Of a DNA stretch of 64,000 bases, positions 43,729 to 53,519 are shown in pieces; positions within the stretch are counted from its first letter, which is position 1, and every line of letters starts with the position of its first letter. The DNA lies in assembly GCF_014235875.1 (NCBI RefSeq), contig NZ_JACJUK010000003.1, forward strand, positions 372,001 through 436,000, written 5' to 3'. The stretch comes from Croceivirga lutea (GTDB lineage: Bacteria > Bacteroidota > Bacteroidia > Flavobacteriales > Flavobacteriaceae). A program made the translations under genes and the position numbers. A model generated the notes under the pieces. The model saw only the letters and a program-made list of their open reading frames with translations, had not been told where the DNA came from and ran no database searches.

Positions 43729-44143
43729 TTTTAGCCCTTTGTGCGTTTTGATTTGAGCTATTAGATACTATATTTGATGGTTTGCCTTTACCCATTGTGC
43801 AAGAGGCGTTAAAAGTAGCTCCTGGTTCAACAGCTAATTTAGCAACATCAACAGTACCTTCTATATTAGCCGATGATTTTAGGGATAGTAATTGAGATAC
43901 ATAAAGTTCACCTTTAAAGTTACCTTCAATATCTGCATTTACACACTCAACTTTTCCATTGATTAAGCCATCTTTGCCAATAACCACTTTACCAGAAGTT
44001 TTTACGTTACCTTCTAGTTTACCATCAATTCTAAAATCAGCTTCTGAGGTAATATCACCTTTAATTTTTGTATTCTTTTCAATACGGTTAGGCTGTCCTC
44101 CAAATTCTTGCATAGGGCGGGGTTTTTGTTTGTCTGAAAACAT
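43706..44143 (-). CDS. Bactofilin (polymer-forming cytoskeletal protein)
   Basis: A 145-aa bactofilin with a proline-rich unstructured head, a central right-handed beta-helix (about 28-110: GDITSEADFRIDGKLEGNV, KVVIGKDGLINGKVECVNA) and an unstructured tail. Such proteins self-assemble into filaments that position envelope machinery. The ATG at 44143 gives MFSDKQKP, as in homologues; a GTG three codons earlier would overlap sprE. It lies 5 bases after the sprE stop. Confidence 0.9.
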   Translation of the reverse strand: MFSDKQKPRPMQEFGGQPNRIEKNTKIKGDITSEADFRIDGKLEGNVKTSGKVVIGKDGLINGKVECVNADIEGNFKGELYVSQLLSLKSSANIEGTVDVAKLAVEPGATFNASCTMGKGKPSNIVSNSSNQNAQRAKNEPAKVS

Positions 44144-44148
44144 TTTGT

Positions 44149-46701
44149 TCACGGTTCTGGGGTTAACATTTTTACTTTATAATCCGAATAATTCTTATGT
44201 ACTTGGATAATTTGGTAATTGGTAGATGAAATTACAAAATTCTCATCTTTAATACGGTAATCACGGTTGTTTTTTATGAGTTCTGCAAAACCTAAAGCAT
44301 AGTCTCTAGCTTTAAACCCATGAACAACCACAAATTGCTGCTCTAAATCATATATATCCCTAGAAACAACATTTTTATAATTAAGGTCTTTAACAACCTC
44401 TTGTAAGCGAGTTTTTAAAGCTTCTGCTTTTTCATTTGTTCTTCTTGTAAAAGGAAAAACTACCTTCCAGTTTTTTGTTCCCTTAGAGACAGAATCTAAC
44501 GAAAAGGTATTATTTGCTAATTTGGGAAGTTGTTCAGCAACTATTTGTTCTGCTTTTTTACCTTCAGGGCTATTAGGATAAGTTAAGGCTACGTAATTTA
44601 ATGCTTCTTCAAAAGGTATAAAGCCTTGCAATCTTCCAATAGCATTGGCTTTAAGCATTTCAAATTTTGGAACAATTGGGTCTCCTGTAAACTTTTTAAT
44701 GTAGTCTTGAGATTGCGTAATAACCATTAAGTAGTTTTGATTCTCAAAACTTTTAAACAATTGGGCATACCGGGCTTCTGGTCCTTGACCGTCAGCTGTT
44801 ATTAGCGCATCAGGATTTAAAAGAATTTCTGCGTATCTGCTGTCTCGATGATTCTTAATAATATCCTGTTTCATCACCTCAGCCATCTGTAAATTGATAT
44901 CCTCATATATTTTATACAAATAATATTTAGAAGGTAATATCAATCGTTCTTCTGGTTGCTCATTTAAAACTCGTTCTAATTTTGAACTTGCCAAGTTGAG
45001 TTCTTTAAACTTTTCTTTATAGATTAAACCTAGTTGGTAATTTGCAAAATTTCGTTCCGAACGCAAACTATCAATGGTATCTGGATTAGTAGGTACTGTT
45101 GCTAGGTAATAATCTACTGAATACTTTTCCTCTTCTGGAGCAGTATTTTCAGTAGCAGTATTTTGAACAAGTTCTCCTGTTGCTTCTGAAATCGCAACCT
45201 TGCTTTTATCACTCCAACGCCAATCATCAGTCAATTCTCTATTACCCCAACGATTTCTAAATTGATTTTTACCGTAGCCTAGACTGGTTATGTTATAGAA
45301 ATAAAATTTTCCTTGGTTTTCTTTACCGCCGGCACTCTGACCTAAGGTTGCAAAACCAGCTTGTTGTTGTTTAGCCTTTTTTTCTTCTTCTGCCTTTTCT
45401 TTTTCTTTTAAAGCAGTAATATAATCTTGAAAAAAGACCTCCCTTTCTGGCGGTGGCATTTCATACAAAGAAATTATGCTATCAGTTTGTTGAACAATAC
45501 CTTCGTATTTAATAACATCAGTAAGGTTTTCCAATTTTTTACTAATGCTCCTATATATTTTTGTATTCTCTTTTAAATTTGTTAGCGTACTATCATAGTA
45601 AGCTCCTGAAGTTTTGTATGCATTAATGTCAAAATAATAGTCAGCTAAACTTTGATAGTTTAGAGCATTAAGCTTTTTGATGGTATTGTCTTGTCTGAGA
45701 GACTTATTATAATAAGAAAGTGCTAAATCAATAGAATCTTGTTGAAAGTAAAACTGGGCTTTTTCTCGATATATTTTTCCTAAAAATGGTCTGTTTTCTC
45801 TGTTTTCTTCCAAATCAGTTAAATATTCTAGAAGAAACTCGCTGTTTTCATTTGAAATATCTGTGTTTCTAATTTTACCCAAATGAGCGTGAATCATGTA
45901 TACCCTAGGAGACTTTCGATTGAGTGCTATTACTTTGTCAAAAGCATAATTTGCGCTGTCTTTAATACCTAACTGGTTAAAAAGCTGCCCTATAATATAC
46001 AAATATCTGCCCCGCTCTTCATTTTTTTTAGTGTAGCTCTGTGCTATTTTTAATTTTTGTAAGGCGGTATCTGGAGCATTTAAGTTTACATAACATTGTG
46101 CTAAAACTGCATTTGCATCAGCATACTCTTGGTCTTTTAACTCTTCGTATTTAAATAAGCGTTTAAGGTTTTTTATAGCTAATTCTGGATTTTCTAACCT
46201 CATGTTTGTTTTTTCTCTCCAGATAGTTGCTTCATTAAGCTTATCACTTTCAACATACTTTTTAAGAATATAGTTGAAAGATTCCATTGCAGGAATGTAT
46301 CGCTGGTCAAAATATCGAGCTTTACCTAAAAGCAAAAAGGCTTCATCTGTTTGAGGATTACGTTCCTCATCTTTGATATCCATACTGTGTTTTTGTATGG
46401 CTTTAGTTGCCTTTTCTTCCGCTCTTTCAAAATTAGGATTGTTGTCTTCGGAGTCTAGTTTAATTTCATCGGTTACTTTTAACCGTTCTATCGGCAACAA
46501 CTCATAAAAATCATCTCGGTAAGAATTACGTAATTCTTCTCTTCCCTGCTCAAAAGCAATATTGCCATTGTACAGAGTGTTATACTTGGTATTAAGCGCG
46601 TGCCAATTTCTATTGATAAAGGCGTCTTTTTTAGTAGAACATCCAATAACACCAAGTAGTGTTGCTAAAACAAATACGAAAAAGCGAGTAGTCAGCTTCA
46701 A
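44149..46701 (-). CDS. sprE: Gliding/type IX secretion lipoprotein SprE (PorW)
   Basis: An 850-aa TPR lipoprotein needed for gliding and type IX secretion in F. johnsoniae (SprE) and P. gingivalis (PorW). The lipobox is VIGC (C21), followed by the family block STKKDAFINRNWHALNTKYN and several TPR-like pairs (about 110-400). The second half has a long Glu/Lys-rich linker around 430-450 and a C-terminal conserved domain. The start is TTG at 46701; no ATG lies in frame nearby. It opens the operon that continues with bactofilin and the ATP synthase genes. Confidence 0.9.
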   Translation of the reverse strand: MKLTTRFFVFVLATLLGVIGCSTKKDAFINRNWHALNTKYNTLYNGNIAFEQGREELRNSYRDDFYELLPIERLKVTDEIKLDSEDNNPNFERAEEKATKAIQKHSMDIKDEERNPQTDEAFLLLGKARYFDQRYIPAMESFNYILKKYVESDKLNEATIWREKTNMRLENPELAIKNLKRLFKYEELKDQEYADANAVLAQCYVNLNAPDTALQKLKIAQSYTKKNEERGRYLYIIGQLFNQLGIKDSANYAFDKVIALNRKSPRVYMIHAHLGKIRNTDISNENSEFLLEYLTDLEENRENRPFLGKIYREKAQFYFQQDSIDLALSYYNKSLRQDNTIKKLNALNYQSLADYYFDINAYKTSGAYYDSTLTNLKENTKIYRSISKKLENLTDVIKYEGIVQQTDSIISLYEMPPPEREVFFQDYITALKEKEKAEEEKKAKQQQAGFATLGQSAGGKENQGKFYFYNITSLGYGKNQFRNRWGNRELTDDWRWSDKSKVAISEATGELVQNTATENTAPEEEKYSVDYYLATVPTNPDTIDSLRSERNFANYQLGLIYKEKFKELNLASSKLERVLNEQPEERLILPSKYYLYKIYEDINLQMAEVMKQDIIKNHRDSRYAEILLNPDALITADGQGPEARYAQLFKSFENQNYLMVITQSQDYIKKFTGDPIVPKFEMLKANAIGRLQGFIPFEEALNYVALTYPNSPEGKKAEQIVAEQLPKLANNTFSLDSVSKGTKNWKVVFPFTRRTNEKAEALKTRLQEVVKDLNYKNVVSRDIYDLEQQFVVVHGFKARDYALGFAELIKNNRDYRIKDENFVISSTNYQIIQVHKNYSDYKVKMLTPEP

Positions 46702-46788
46702 TTTATAAATCTTTCCTATCTGAACATAACTCTAAAAAGGCTAGAATATTATTAGCTTACTCGATAAAATACTTCTTTTGTGCTCATG

Positions 46789-47484
46789 TTAGCCCGCAAA
46801 AAAAGTTTCTAATTCTTTAAGGGTTTCTGCAGATGTTTTAATGTCTTTAACTAATTCGCCTTTATTTAACACAACGATACGTTCACAAACTTCTGTTACA
46901 TGCATTAAATCATGACTAGAAACTAAGACCGTTACACCCTCTTTTGCTGCTAAATCTTTAATTATACTTTTAAGTCTAATCTGTGTTGTTGGGTCTAAAT
47001 TTGCAAAAGGTTCATCTAGTATTACTACTTCAGGATTACCAATAAAACTAGCAACGATTCCAACTTTCTTTTGATTTCCTTTTGACAAATCTCTTAAGTA
47101 TTTTTTTTGTCCAAGAATTTCTCCATGAAAGAAATCAGTAAAATTGGCTAATAGGCTATCCACGTCTGCACGATTTCTGCCGCGTAACTCTCCAATGAAA
47201 TAGAAATATTCTTCTGGTGTTAGATATCCAATTAAAAAAGATTCATCAATAAAGGCAGATGTAAAAGGTTTCCAGTCCTCACTTTTATCTACTTGAACAT
47301 CATTGTTTTTTATATGCCCTGTTGAAGGTTGAATTAAATCTAGCAGTAAGCTAAATAAGGTGGTTTTACCAGCGCCATTATTGCCAACAAGACCAAAGCT
47401 TTGCCCTTTTGGAATTTCGAGTGATTCTATATTTAAAACGGTCTGCGAACCGTATGTTTTTGAAAGGTTATCTATTGTTATCAT
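46789..47484 (-). CDS. ABC transporter ATP-binding protein
   Basis: A 231-aa ABC ATPase. Walker A is GNNGAGKT at 34-41, the signature reads LSKGNQKK (about 134-141), and Walker B is VVILDEPFANLD (about 154-165). It is the partner of the DUF5687 membrane protein encoded 2 bases upstream, so an export or membrane-remodelling transporter is likely. Substrate unknown. Confidence 0.93.
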   Translation of the reverse strand: MITIDNLSKTYGSQTVLNIESLEIPKGQSFGLVGNNGAGKTTLFSLLLDLIQPSTGHIKNNDVQVDKSEDWKPFTSAFIDESFLIGYLTPEEYFYFIGELRGRNRADVDSLLANFTDFFHGEILGQKKYLRDLSKGNQKKVGIVASFIGNPEVVILDEPFANLDPTTQIRLKSIIKDLAAKEGVTVLVSSHDLMHVTEVCERIVVLNKGELVKDIKTSAETLKELETFFAG

Positions 47485-47486
47485 GT

Positions 47487-48956
47487 CTATTTTTGTTTGT
47501 AGGCTTTTAAAGTCTTGTATTTTTCTTTTTTGTAAATCTCTTCTATCAATTTAAATACTCTATTTTTAAAAATAAAGCCTGCTAAGCCAAAGGCTGCTAC
47601 AAATAAATACCCAGCTAAAGGACTAATGGTAAAATGCCCTATGGCATAAATTAGCATGGGTAGTAAAAGTTTTGGTAAGGTTAATAAGAGCGTTTTAGAG
47701 TTGAATGCCTGTTTATCACCAAAAGCTTTTTTGTTAGAGGTTAAGTCGATTGGCGTTTTTACATAGGCGCCGCCCCATAAAACCAAATAGGCATTAATGC
47801 CAATATTATAAATGGCACCTACTAAAACTGCGGCATAAGCTTCCCACCCAAAATACAGATAGAATGATGCCAAAACTGTTGAAATAATAGTAGCTATAAT
47901 AACAAGATACCATTTAGAGTGTAAATACTCAGAGTATTTAATGTTTTGGCTCATCATTAATGGATAATAACTACTATCCCAACTAGGAACATACTGTCCA
48001 AAGCTGAATAAGAAACCTCCAGTGACAAATATACCGGCAAAGACTCTCCAAAAGGGACCATCATAAACTTCTATACTACCAGTAAAGAATAGCAAACCAT
48101 AAAAAATAAAAAAGAAGCCCATGATAACCGCTGTTCTAGAACGTTTATTTCGTTTAATGAGTTTAATATCATTTTTTAAAAATGTACCCAGGTTACCAAA
48201 CCTGTTGAGCCAATCTAGATTTTCAGTTTTTGCTTCTTCTTTTTTAACTGCCAAACCACCATCTAAAAACATGTGCTTTTTAAAATAGTTAAAAGTGATA
48301 AAGTACAAAAGCAGCAATACCACCCATGGTATTAAGGCCGAATAAGGTACATCATAGAAAAAGTTGAAAATAGGTTTTGTGTAAATGGTGATATCGAACC
48401 AACCATTGTATTGAGAAATACCCAAGAATACTACGAGCCCAGCAAAAACATAAAAGAAAGGGTCTTTATTATTTACTAGAACATTAATAAAATTAAAGCA
48501 GTAAATAATGGCCAAAAAGGCAAGATGCCAACCAATTACTCCCATTGCATTGTAATCTTTAACTAAAAGGATAATGCTAAAGGGTATAAAGAAAAAAGCA
48601 TGCATCCAATTAAAAAAAGATACTATGGTTTTACCTAAAGAATAGTTAACTACCTCACGTTTTTTAAATGGTAAATATAAGAGTGGTTTTATATTGGTTA
48701 CAGGCATTTTTTGGAGCATGTACCTAAATACCAATTCAAAAGCCAAGTAATAAATCATGAATTGGTTGACCACTCGTAATGGGTCGCCTAAACCAGATTT
48801 CTCAATCATAAAATAAGCTCCAAAGCCAAGGCTCAAGAAAACGGCAATAAAGTATAGTGCCCCAAAAAGCATTAAAATTTTAAACCATATTTCCGTCTTA
48901 AAAGATGCCGACCGGAAAAAAGATTTCCATTGTAAACTAAAAAAGTGTTTGAACAT
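47487..48956 (-). CDS. DUF5687 family ABC transporter membrane protein
   Basis: A 489-aa protein with about ten to twelve hydrophobic helices and a cytoplasmic loop (KKREVVNYSLGKT) after the second. The family (DUF5687) occurs in Bacteroidota next to a single ABC ATPase and behaves like a permease of the ABC-2 type. It starts the two-gene operon with the ATPase at 2-base spacing. Direction and substrate of transport are not known. Confidence 0.85.
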   Translation of the reverse strand: MFKHFFSLQWKSFFRSASFKTEIWFKILMLFGALYFIAVFLSLGFGAYFMIEKSGLGDPLRVVNQFMIYYLAFELVFRYMLQKMPVTNIKPLLYLPFKKREVVNYSLGKTIVSFFNWMHAFFFIPFSIILLVKDYNAMGVIGWHLAFLAIIYCFNFINVLVNNKDPFFYVFAGLVVFLGISQYNGWFDITIYTKPIFNFFYDVPYSALIPWVVLLLLYFITFNYFKKHMFLDGGLAVKKEEAKTENLDWLNRFGNLGTFLKNDIKLIKRNKRSRTAVIMGFFFIFYGLLFFTGSIEVYDGPFWRVFAGIFVTGGFLFSFGQYVPSWDSSYYPLMMSQNIKYSEYLHSKWYLVIIATIISTVLASFYLYFGWEAYAAVLVGAIYNIGINAYLVLWGGAYVKTPIDLTSNKKAFGDKQAFNSKTLLLTLPKLLLPMLIYAIGHFTISPLAGYLFVAAFGLAGFIFKNRVFKLIEEIYKKEKYKTLKAYKQK

Positions 48957-49054
48957 AGGTTGGTTTTTTGTTCAGTATGTTAGTATACCAAAGAAACAAA
49001 TTGTTACATAATTGAATTCTATGAATGAAGATTTATAAAAGTCATTTGATTTCC

Positions 49055-49062
49055 TAGATTTG
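49055..49062 (+). promoter_or_regulatory. TAnnTTTG -7 element of the PaaE-like gene
   Basis: TAGATTTG matches the consensus fully and lies 17 bases before the ATG at 49080. No well-spaced TTG is visible upstream. Confidence 0.5.
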
Positions 49063-49079
49063 CACTTTATTAAATTCTT

Positions 49080-50132
49080 ATGAGTGATTTTTATGCCTTA
49101 ACGGTAACCGCTGTACAACAATTAACTCCAAATGCTATAGCCATTTCTTTTGCAATTCCAGAAGATTTAAAAACGGTTTTTAGCTTTAAAGCTGGGCAAT
49201 ACATTACCCTTAGAAAAGAAATAGATGGAGAAGAAGTACGAAGAGCTTATTCAATCTCATGCGCTCCCTCTTCTGGTAATTTAACTGTTGGTATAAAAAA
49301 AGTTGAAAACGGCACCTTTTCAGTTTGGGCTAATACAGATTTAAAGGTTGGTGATACTTTGGATGTTATGCCAGCTGAAGGCCGATTTGTATTTGAACCA
49401 GATTCTTCGAGTTCAACTACTGTTTGTGCTTTTGCTTCGGGTAGTGGAATTACTCCAATAATGAGTATAGCCAAAACAGTACTAGAGTCTAACCATACCA
49501 ATAGGTTTATTTTGGTTTATGGGAACAAGACTATAGAAGAAACTATGTACTACAAAGATATTGAGGCGCTTAAACAAGAATATTCCGATAGGTTTTTTAT
49601 ACAATGGCTATTTAGCAAAGCGTCTGTAGATGGTGCTTTGTTTGGCAGAATTGAAAATTCTACAGTTAACCTTGTGCTTAAAAACCAATTCAAAGACCTT
49701 AGGTTTGATGCTTTTTATTTGTGTGGACCAGAACAAATGATTGATACCGTTAGCACATCTCTTAAAGCAAATGACTATACAGATAATCAAATTCATTTTG
49801 AATTATTTACCGCTTCTAATGTAGAAGATACTGTGGTAGAAAATTTAGATGGGACAACAAAAGTTTCTATTCTTTTAGATGATGAAGAATTTGAGCTTAC
49901 CATGGATCAAAAAGAAATTGTTCTAGACGCAATTCTTAAAAATAAAATAGATGCGCCATATTCTTGCCAAGGTGGTGTTTGTAGTTCATGTATTGCTCGA
50001 ATTAAGGAAGGAAAAGCTGAAATGGTAAAAAATCAGATTTTAACTGATGGAGAAATTGCTGACGGTTTTATTTTAACCTGCCAAGCACATCCAACCACAT
50101 CAACGTTGAAAGTTGACTTTGATGATGTATAA
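49080..50132 (+). CDS. Ferredoxin-NAD(P)H reductase with C-terminal [2Fe-2S] domain (PaaE-like)
   Basis: A 350-aa redox protein that passes electrons from NADPH through FAD to a [2Fe-2S] centre. The FAD-binding RAYSIS motif is near residue 59, the nicotinamide-binding ASGSGITPIMS near 120, and the C-terminal plant-type ferredoxin domain has CQGGVCSSC with a final Cys in LTCQAHP. PaaE supplies electrons to phenylacetyl-CoA epoxidase, but no paaABCD genes are in the window, so the partner is unknown. Confidence 0.9.
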   Translation: MSDFYALTVTAVQQLTPNAIAISFAIPEDLKTVFSFKAGQYITLRKEIDGEEVRRAYSISCAPSSGNLTVGIKKVENGTFSVWANTDLKVGDTLDVMPAEGRFVFEPDSSSSTTVCAFASGSGITPIMSIAKTVLESNHTNRFILVYGNKTIEETMYYKDIEALKQEYSDRFFIQWLFSKASVDGALFGRIENSTVNLVLKNQFKDLRFDAFYLCGPEQMIDTVSTSLKANDYTDNQIHFELFTASNVEDTVVENLDGTTKVSILLDDEEFELTMDQKEIVLDAILKNKIDAPYSCQGGVCSSCIARIKEGKAEMVKNQILTDGEIADGFILTCQAHPTTSTLKVDFDDV

Positions 50133-50135
50133 TTT

Positions 50136-50909
50136 CTAATTAATAGGCGCTTTCTTTAGTTCTTTTTCGATAGCTCTTGAAGCGTAATCATAACCAATTG
50201 TAAACGCTTTACTTACGCTTTTTTTATCAAAAACCCCAATAGTCTCTAGCTCTGATGGTTCTATAAACCAGGTGCAATGCTGAATTTTTGCTTTACAAGA
50301 AGCGTAAATAGCCAATGAGGTAACACGGTTTCCTAATTGCCAGGCATTCTTTAAGTCTTTTTTCTCTAAATGACCGGCTACCGAAACATTGCTGCCTATA
50401 ATATAATCATAATCGTCATCTAAGTATTCTTTTGGAAAATTATTCATAATTCCACCATCAGCAAAGAAAGTATTTCCCATCTCTACAGGGCTAAAAACCG
50501 GTGTAAGCGCAGCAGAAGCAAGTAATGGGTGGATTAAAGTTCCTTTATTAAAACAAACCTCCTCACCATTTAATAAATCAGTAGCAACTACAAAAAGCTT
50601 TTTTTGTAACGCTTCAAAACTATTTTCTGGAAAGTGATTAAGAAAAATATCAAAATATTTTTCAGTATCTATAAAGCCTGGTTTATTAAAAGTGAAGAAA
50701 CTGTATTGAAAAATGGGTGTCTCTTTAAAGAACTGAAGCATTTCATCAAAAGAATTACCATTTGCATATAACGCACCAACTAATGCACCAACGCTTGTGC
50801 CTGCCACAGCATCAGCTTCAATATTATGCTCTTGCATTGCTTTTAAAAGTCCTATGTGAGCCATACCTCTTATGCCACCCCCCGAAAGTACTAAACCAAC
50901 TGATTTCAT
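50136..50909 (-). CDS. Patatin-like phospholipase
   Basis: A 257-aa serine hydrolase of the patatin/RssA group. The oxyanion hole is GGGIRG (10-15), the nucleophile S39 in GTSVG, and the catalytic Asp D151 in ADGGIMNN, giving a full Ser-Asp dyad. The ATG at 50909 is chosen over an upstream ATG that would add eight residues before the conserved core. No signal peptide, so probably cytoplasmic. Substrate unknown; convergent with the reductase gene. Confidence 0.9.
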   Translation of the reverse strand: MKSVGLVLSGGGIRGMAHIGLLKAMQEHNIEADAVAGTSVGALVGALYANGNSFDEMLQFFKETPIFQYSFFTFNKPGFIDTEKYFDIFLNHFPENSFEALQKKLFVVATDLLNGEEVCFNKGTLIHPLLASAALTPVFSPVEMGNTFFADGGIMNNFPKEYLDDDYDYIIGSNVSVAGHLEKKDLKNAWQLGNRVTSLAIYASCKAKIQHCTWFIEPSELETIGVFDKKSVSKAFTIGYDYASRAIEKELKKAPIN

Positions 50910-51045
50910 ATTAGTTAGGATTGTTAAGCACAAAGTTATTTTGTTTTACTAAGTCTTATGTAAAAAAAAATGTAATCTTTTTAAGATTTATAAGACCAAA
51001 CCTTTAACTGATTTTATCGTAGGTTTATCAAAAATCAAATTATAC

Positions 51046-51381
51046 ATGAGCAATTCTTATTACGACCCTAAAGATTTAAGAAAATTTGGAAAAATTACAG
51101 AATGGAGTGAGGAACTTGGAGCAAAATTCTTTGATTATTATGGGAAAGTTTTTGAAGAAGGCGCATTAAGTGCAAGAGAAAAATCACTTATTGCCTTAGC
51201 AGTAGCACACGTTGTTAAATGCCCTTATTGCATTGATGCATATACTAAAGACGGGCTTCAAAGAGGAATTACCAAAGAAGAAATGATGGAAGCTGTACAT
51301 GCTGGAGCTGCAATAGAAAGTGGTGCAACTTTAGTGCATGGCGTACAAATGATGAATAAGTATGATAAACTTTCAATGTAA
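51046..51381 (+). CDS. AhpD/CMD-like protein associated with arsenosugar synthesis
   Basis: A 111-aa helical protein of the carboxymuconolactone decarboxylase/AhpD fold with a redox pair C59-P-Y-C62. The family is found beside arsS and is called an arsenosugar biosynthesis-associated peroxidase-like protein. The His seen in true AhpD (CxxCxxxH) is missing (CPYCIDAY). It precedes arsS by 23 bases. A TAGGTTTA element about 22 bases upstream of the ATG is a 7-of-8 -7 match. Confidence 0.85.
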   Translation: MSNSYYDPKDLRKFGKITEWSEELGAKFFDYYGKVFEEGALSAREKSLIALAVAHVVKCPYCIDAYTKDGLQRGITKEEMMEAVHAGAAIESGATLVHGVQMMNKYDKLSM

Positions 51382-51404
51382 ATCTATTTAAGAACCCCTT
51401 TTAA

Positions 51405-52460
51405 ATGGCTACAAAATCTTTAAAAGCAAGAGCTAACGAGCTTGCTTCTCAACATAAACAATTAGATATCTTAAATGGAGGCCTATTTGCAGATGGCGAA
51501 TTGCCTTACTTTAAAGATAAAATTGCAGAAATAGGACATTTTCCTCTACGACCTAAAAAACTAGAAATTCTACAAATTAATGTAGGTTACATGTGTAACC
51601 AAGTTTGTGAACATTGTCATGTTGATGCTGGTCCTGACCGCAAGGAAATTATGACTCAAGAAACTATGAAACAATGTTTAGAGGTTATTAGAAACACTGG
51701 TGCTCATACTCTTGATTTAACTGGAGGCGCTCCAGAAATGAACCCAAATTTTAGATGGTTTGTTGAAGAAGCTGCAAAGGCAGGTATAAATGACTTTATA
51801 GTAAGATCTAACCTTACAATTATAAGGGCTAATAAAAAATATTATGACTTGCCAGAATTCTTTAAAAAACACAATGTTCATGTAATTAGTTCAATGCCAC
51901 ATTATACACGTGGTAAAACAGATAAGCAACGTGGCAATGGGGTTTTTGACAAATCTATTAAAGCATTACAAGAGTTAAATGCTGTAGGTTATGGTATGCC
52001 AGATAGTAATTTACGTCTAGATTTAGTCTACAACCCTTCAGGAGCGTATTTACCTGGAGACCAAATGGCATTGGAACGCGACTTTAAAAAAGCTTTGAAA
52101 GAAGACTTTGGAATACAATTCCACAACCTTTTTGCAATTACGAACTTACCAATATCAAGATTTTTAGATTATTTAATTGCTTCTGAGAATTACGAGGATT
52201 ATATGTATTCACTTGTTGAAGCCTACAACCCTGCTGCAGTTACCAATGTTATGTGTACTAATACACTATCAGTTAGCTGGGACGGTTGGTTATATGATTG
52301 TGATTTTAACCAAATGCTCGATTTAAAGCTGGCCAATAAAGTACAGCACATTAAAGACTATAATGAAGATATCGTAAACGATAGAAACATAATTATATCG
52401 CAGCATTGTTATGGTTGTACCGCTGGTGCAGGTAGTAGTTGTCAGGGTACCGTTGCCTAA
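51405..52460 (+). CDS. arsS: Arsenosugar biosynthesis radical SAM protein ArsS
   Basis: A 351-aa radical SAM enzyme thought to attach a 5'-deoxyadenosyl group to a methylated arsenical, the step leading to arsenosugars. The [4Fe-4S] binding cysteines are C64, C68 and C71 (GYMCNQVCEHC); LDLTGGAPEMNP is the SAM-contacting Gly-rich strand. The C-terminus holds more cysteines (HCYGCTAGAGSSCQG) for an extra cluster. The usual partner ArsM is not nearby, so the substrate source must lie elsewhere. Confidence 0.9.
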   Translation: MATKSLKARANELASQHKQLDILNGGLFADGELPYFKDKIAEIGHFPLRPKKLEILQINVGYMCNQVCEHCHVDAGPDRKEIMTQETMKQCLEVIRNTGAHTLDLTGGAPEMNPNFRWFVEEAAKAGINDFIVRSNLTIIRANKKYYDLPEFFKKHNVHVISSMPHYTRGKTDKQRGNGVFDKSIKALQELNAVGYGMPDSNLRLDLVYNPSGAYLPGDQMALERDFKKALKEDFGIQFHNLFAITNLPISRFLDYLIASENYEDYMYSLVEAYNPAAVTNVMCTNTLSVSWDGWLYDCDFNQMLDLKLANKVQHIKDYNEDIVNDRNIIISQHCYGCTAGAGSSCQGTVA

Positions 52461-53519
52461 TCAAACCAAGAACTTGGGGTTGTCTAGTATTTCTAGTATA
52501 CGCTTAACAATAGCATCTGGGGTTACGGTTGCTATTGCTTTTCTATAGTTTTCAGGCATTTTATTACCGTAAACCGAAGTTGGTATAAAGGGGAATTGTT
52601 CCCTGTTGGCTTTCAATGAATTTTTTGGCGGTTGTCTAAAAGGTGAAAAGCCTAAACACGGATGCGTTACTCCCCATATAGTAAGAACCGGTATACCATA
52701 ATTTGCCGCTAGATGCCCATTACCACTATCCATGGATAACATTAAGGATAGATTAGAAATAATAGCCAGCTCTTCTTTAAAATTATACCGATTGGTTATG
52801 TTGTGAACACCGCTATAAAAGGAAGCTGTCAAAATATCTAATTTTTCTTTTTCGTTTTGTCCACCTCCAAAAAGAAGTATTTCACACTCTAATTTTGACT
52901 GTAATAATGCAATGGTTTTTTCCATCAAATGAAGCGGATAGGCTTTTCCTTCAAACGAAGCAAATGGGGCAATTCCTATAACTACATTTTCATTTTTAAA
53001 AAACAATAGTTCATTTGTAGGCTTTGATTTTAGCGCTAACGCTTCATTTAAATTAAGGTGAAACCCTAATTCTTTAAAAACCAAAGCATACCGTTCATGA
53101 GAAGATTTTAATTGAAAAAGCTTTTTGGCTTTCCAAGTCGTTAATTGCTTTTTCTCTTTACGCCCTTTGTCTAGTGTTGCCGTTTGAATTCCTTTTAGTT
53201 TAAAAAAAAAGGATAAAATCTTACTTCTTAGAACATTATGGGTATCAGCTACAGCATCAATATTTAAGAGAACTAATTCTTTGTAGAGCTTTCGTAATCC
53301 AAAAAATCCTTTGTGCTTACCCTTAACATCTGCACTGTAAACATTTACGAAAGATAAATCTGAGAAAATTGGTTTAAAATGAGGTTTAGTTAAGACCGTT
53401 ACACGTATGTGAGGATATGTTTTATGTAACGCTAATAGAACAGGAACCAGCATGGCAACGTCACCCATTGCTGATAACCGAATAACCAATAAATGTCTAT
53501 TATCTTTCTTTGCTATCAC
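52461..53519 (-). CDS. Glycosyltransferase family 9 (heptosyltransferase-like)
   Basis: A 352-aa GT-B enzyme of the ADP-heptose:LPS heptosyltransferase family. The N-terminal RLSAMGDVAM phosphate-binding turn and the C-terminal SMDSGNGHLAANYGIPVLTIWG motif are typical. It should add a sugar to the LPS core at the inner face of the inner membrane. The start is GTG. It overlaps the DUF4254 gene by 20 bases and converges on arsS, whose stop is next to its own. Confidence 0.9.
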   Translation of the reverse strand: MIAKKDNRHLLVIRLSAMGDVAMLVPVLLALHKTYPHIRVTVLTKPHFKPIFSDLSFVNVYSADVKGKHKGFFGLRKLYKELVLLNIDAVADTHNVLRSKILSFFFKLKGIQTATLDKGRKEKKQLTTWKAKKLFQLKSSHERYALVFKELGFHLNLNEALALKSKPTNELLFFKNENVVIGIAPFASFEGKAYPLHLMEKTIALLQSKLECEILLFGGGQNEKEKLDILTASFYSGVHNITNRYNFKEELAIISNLSLMLSMDSGNGHLAANYGIPVLTIWGVTHPCLGFSPFRQPPKNSLKANREQFPFIPTSVYGNKMPENYRKAIATVTPDAIVKRILEILDNPKFLV

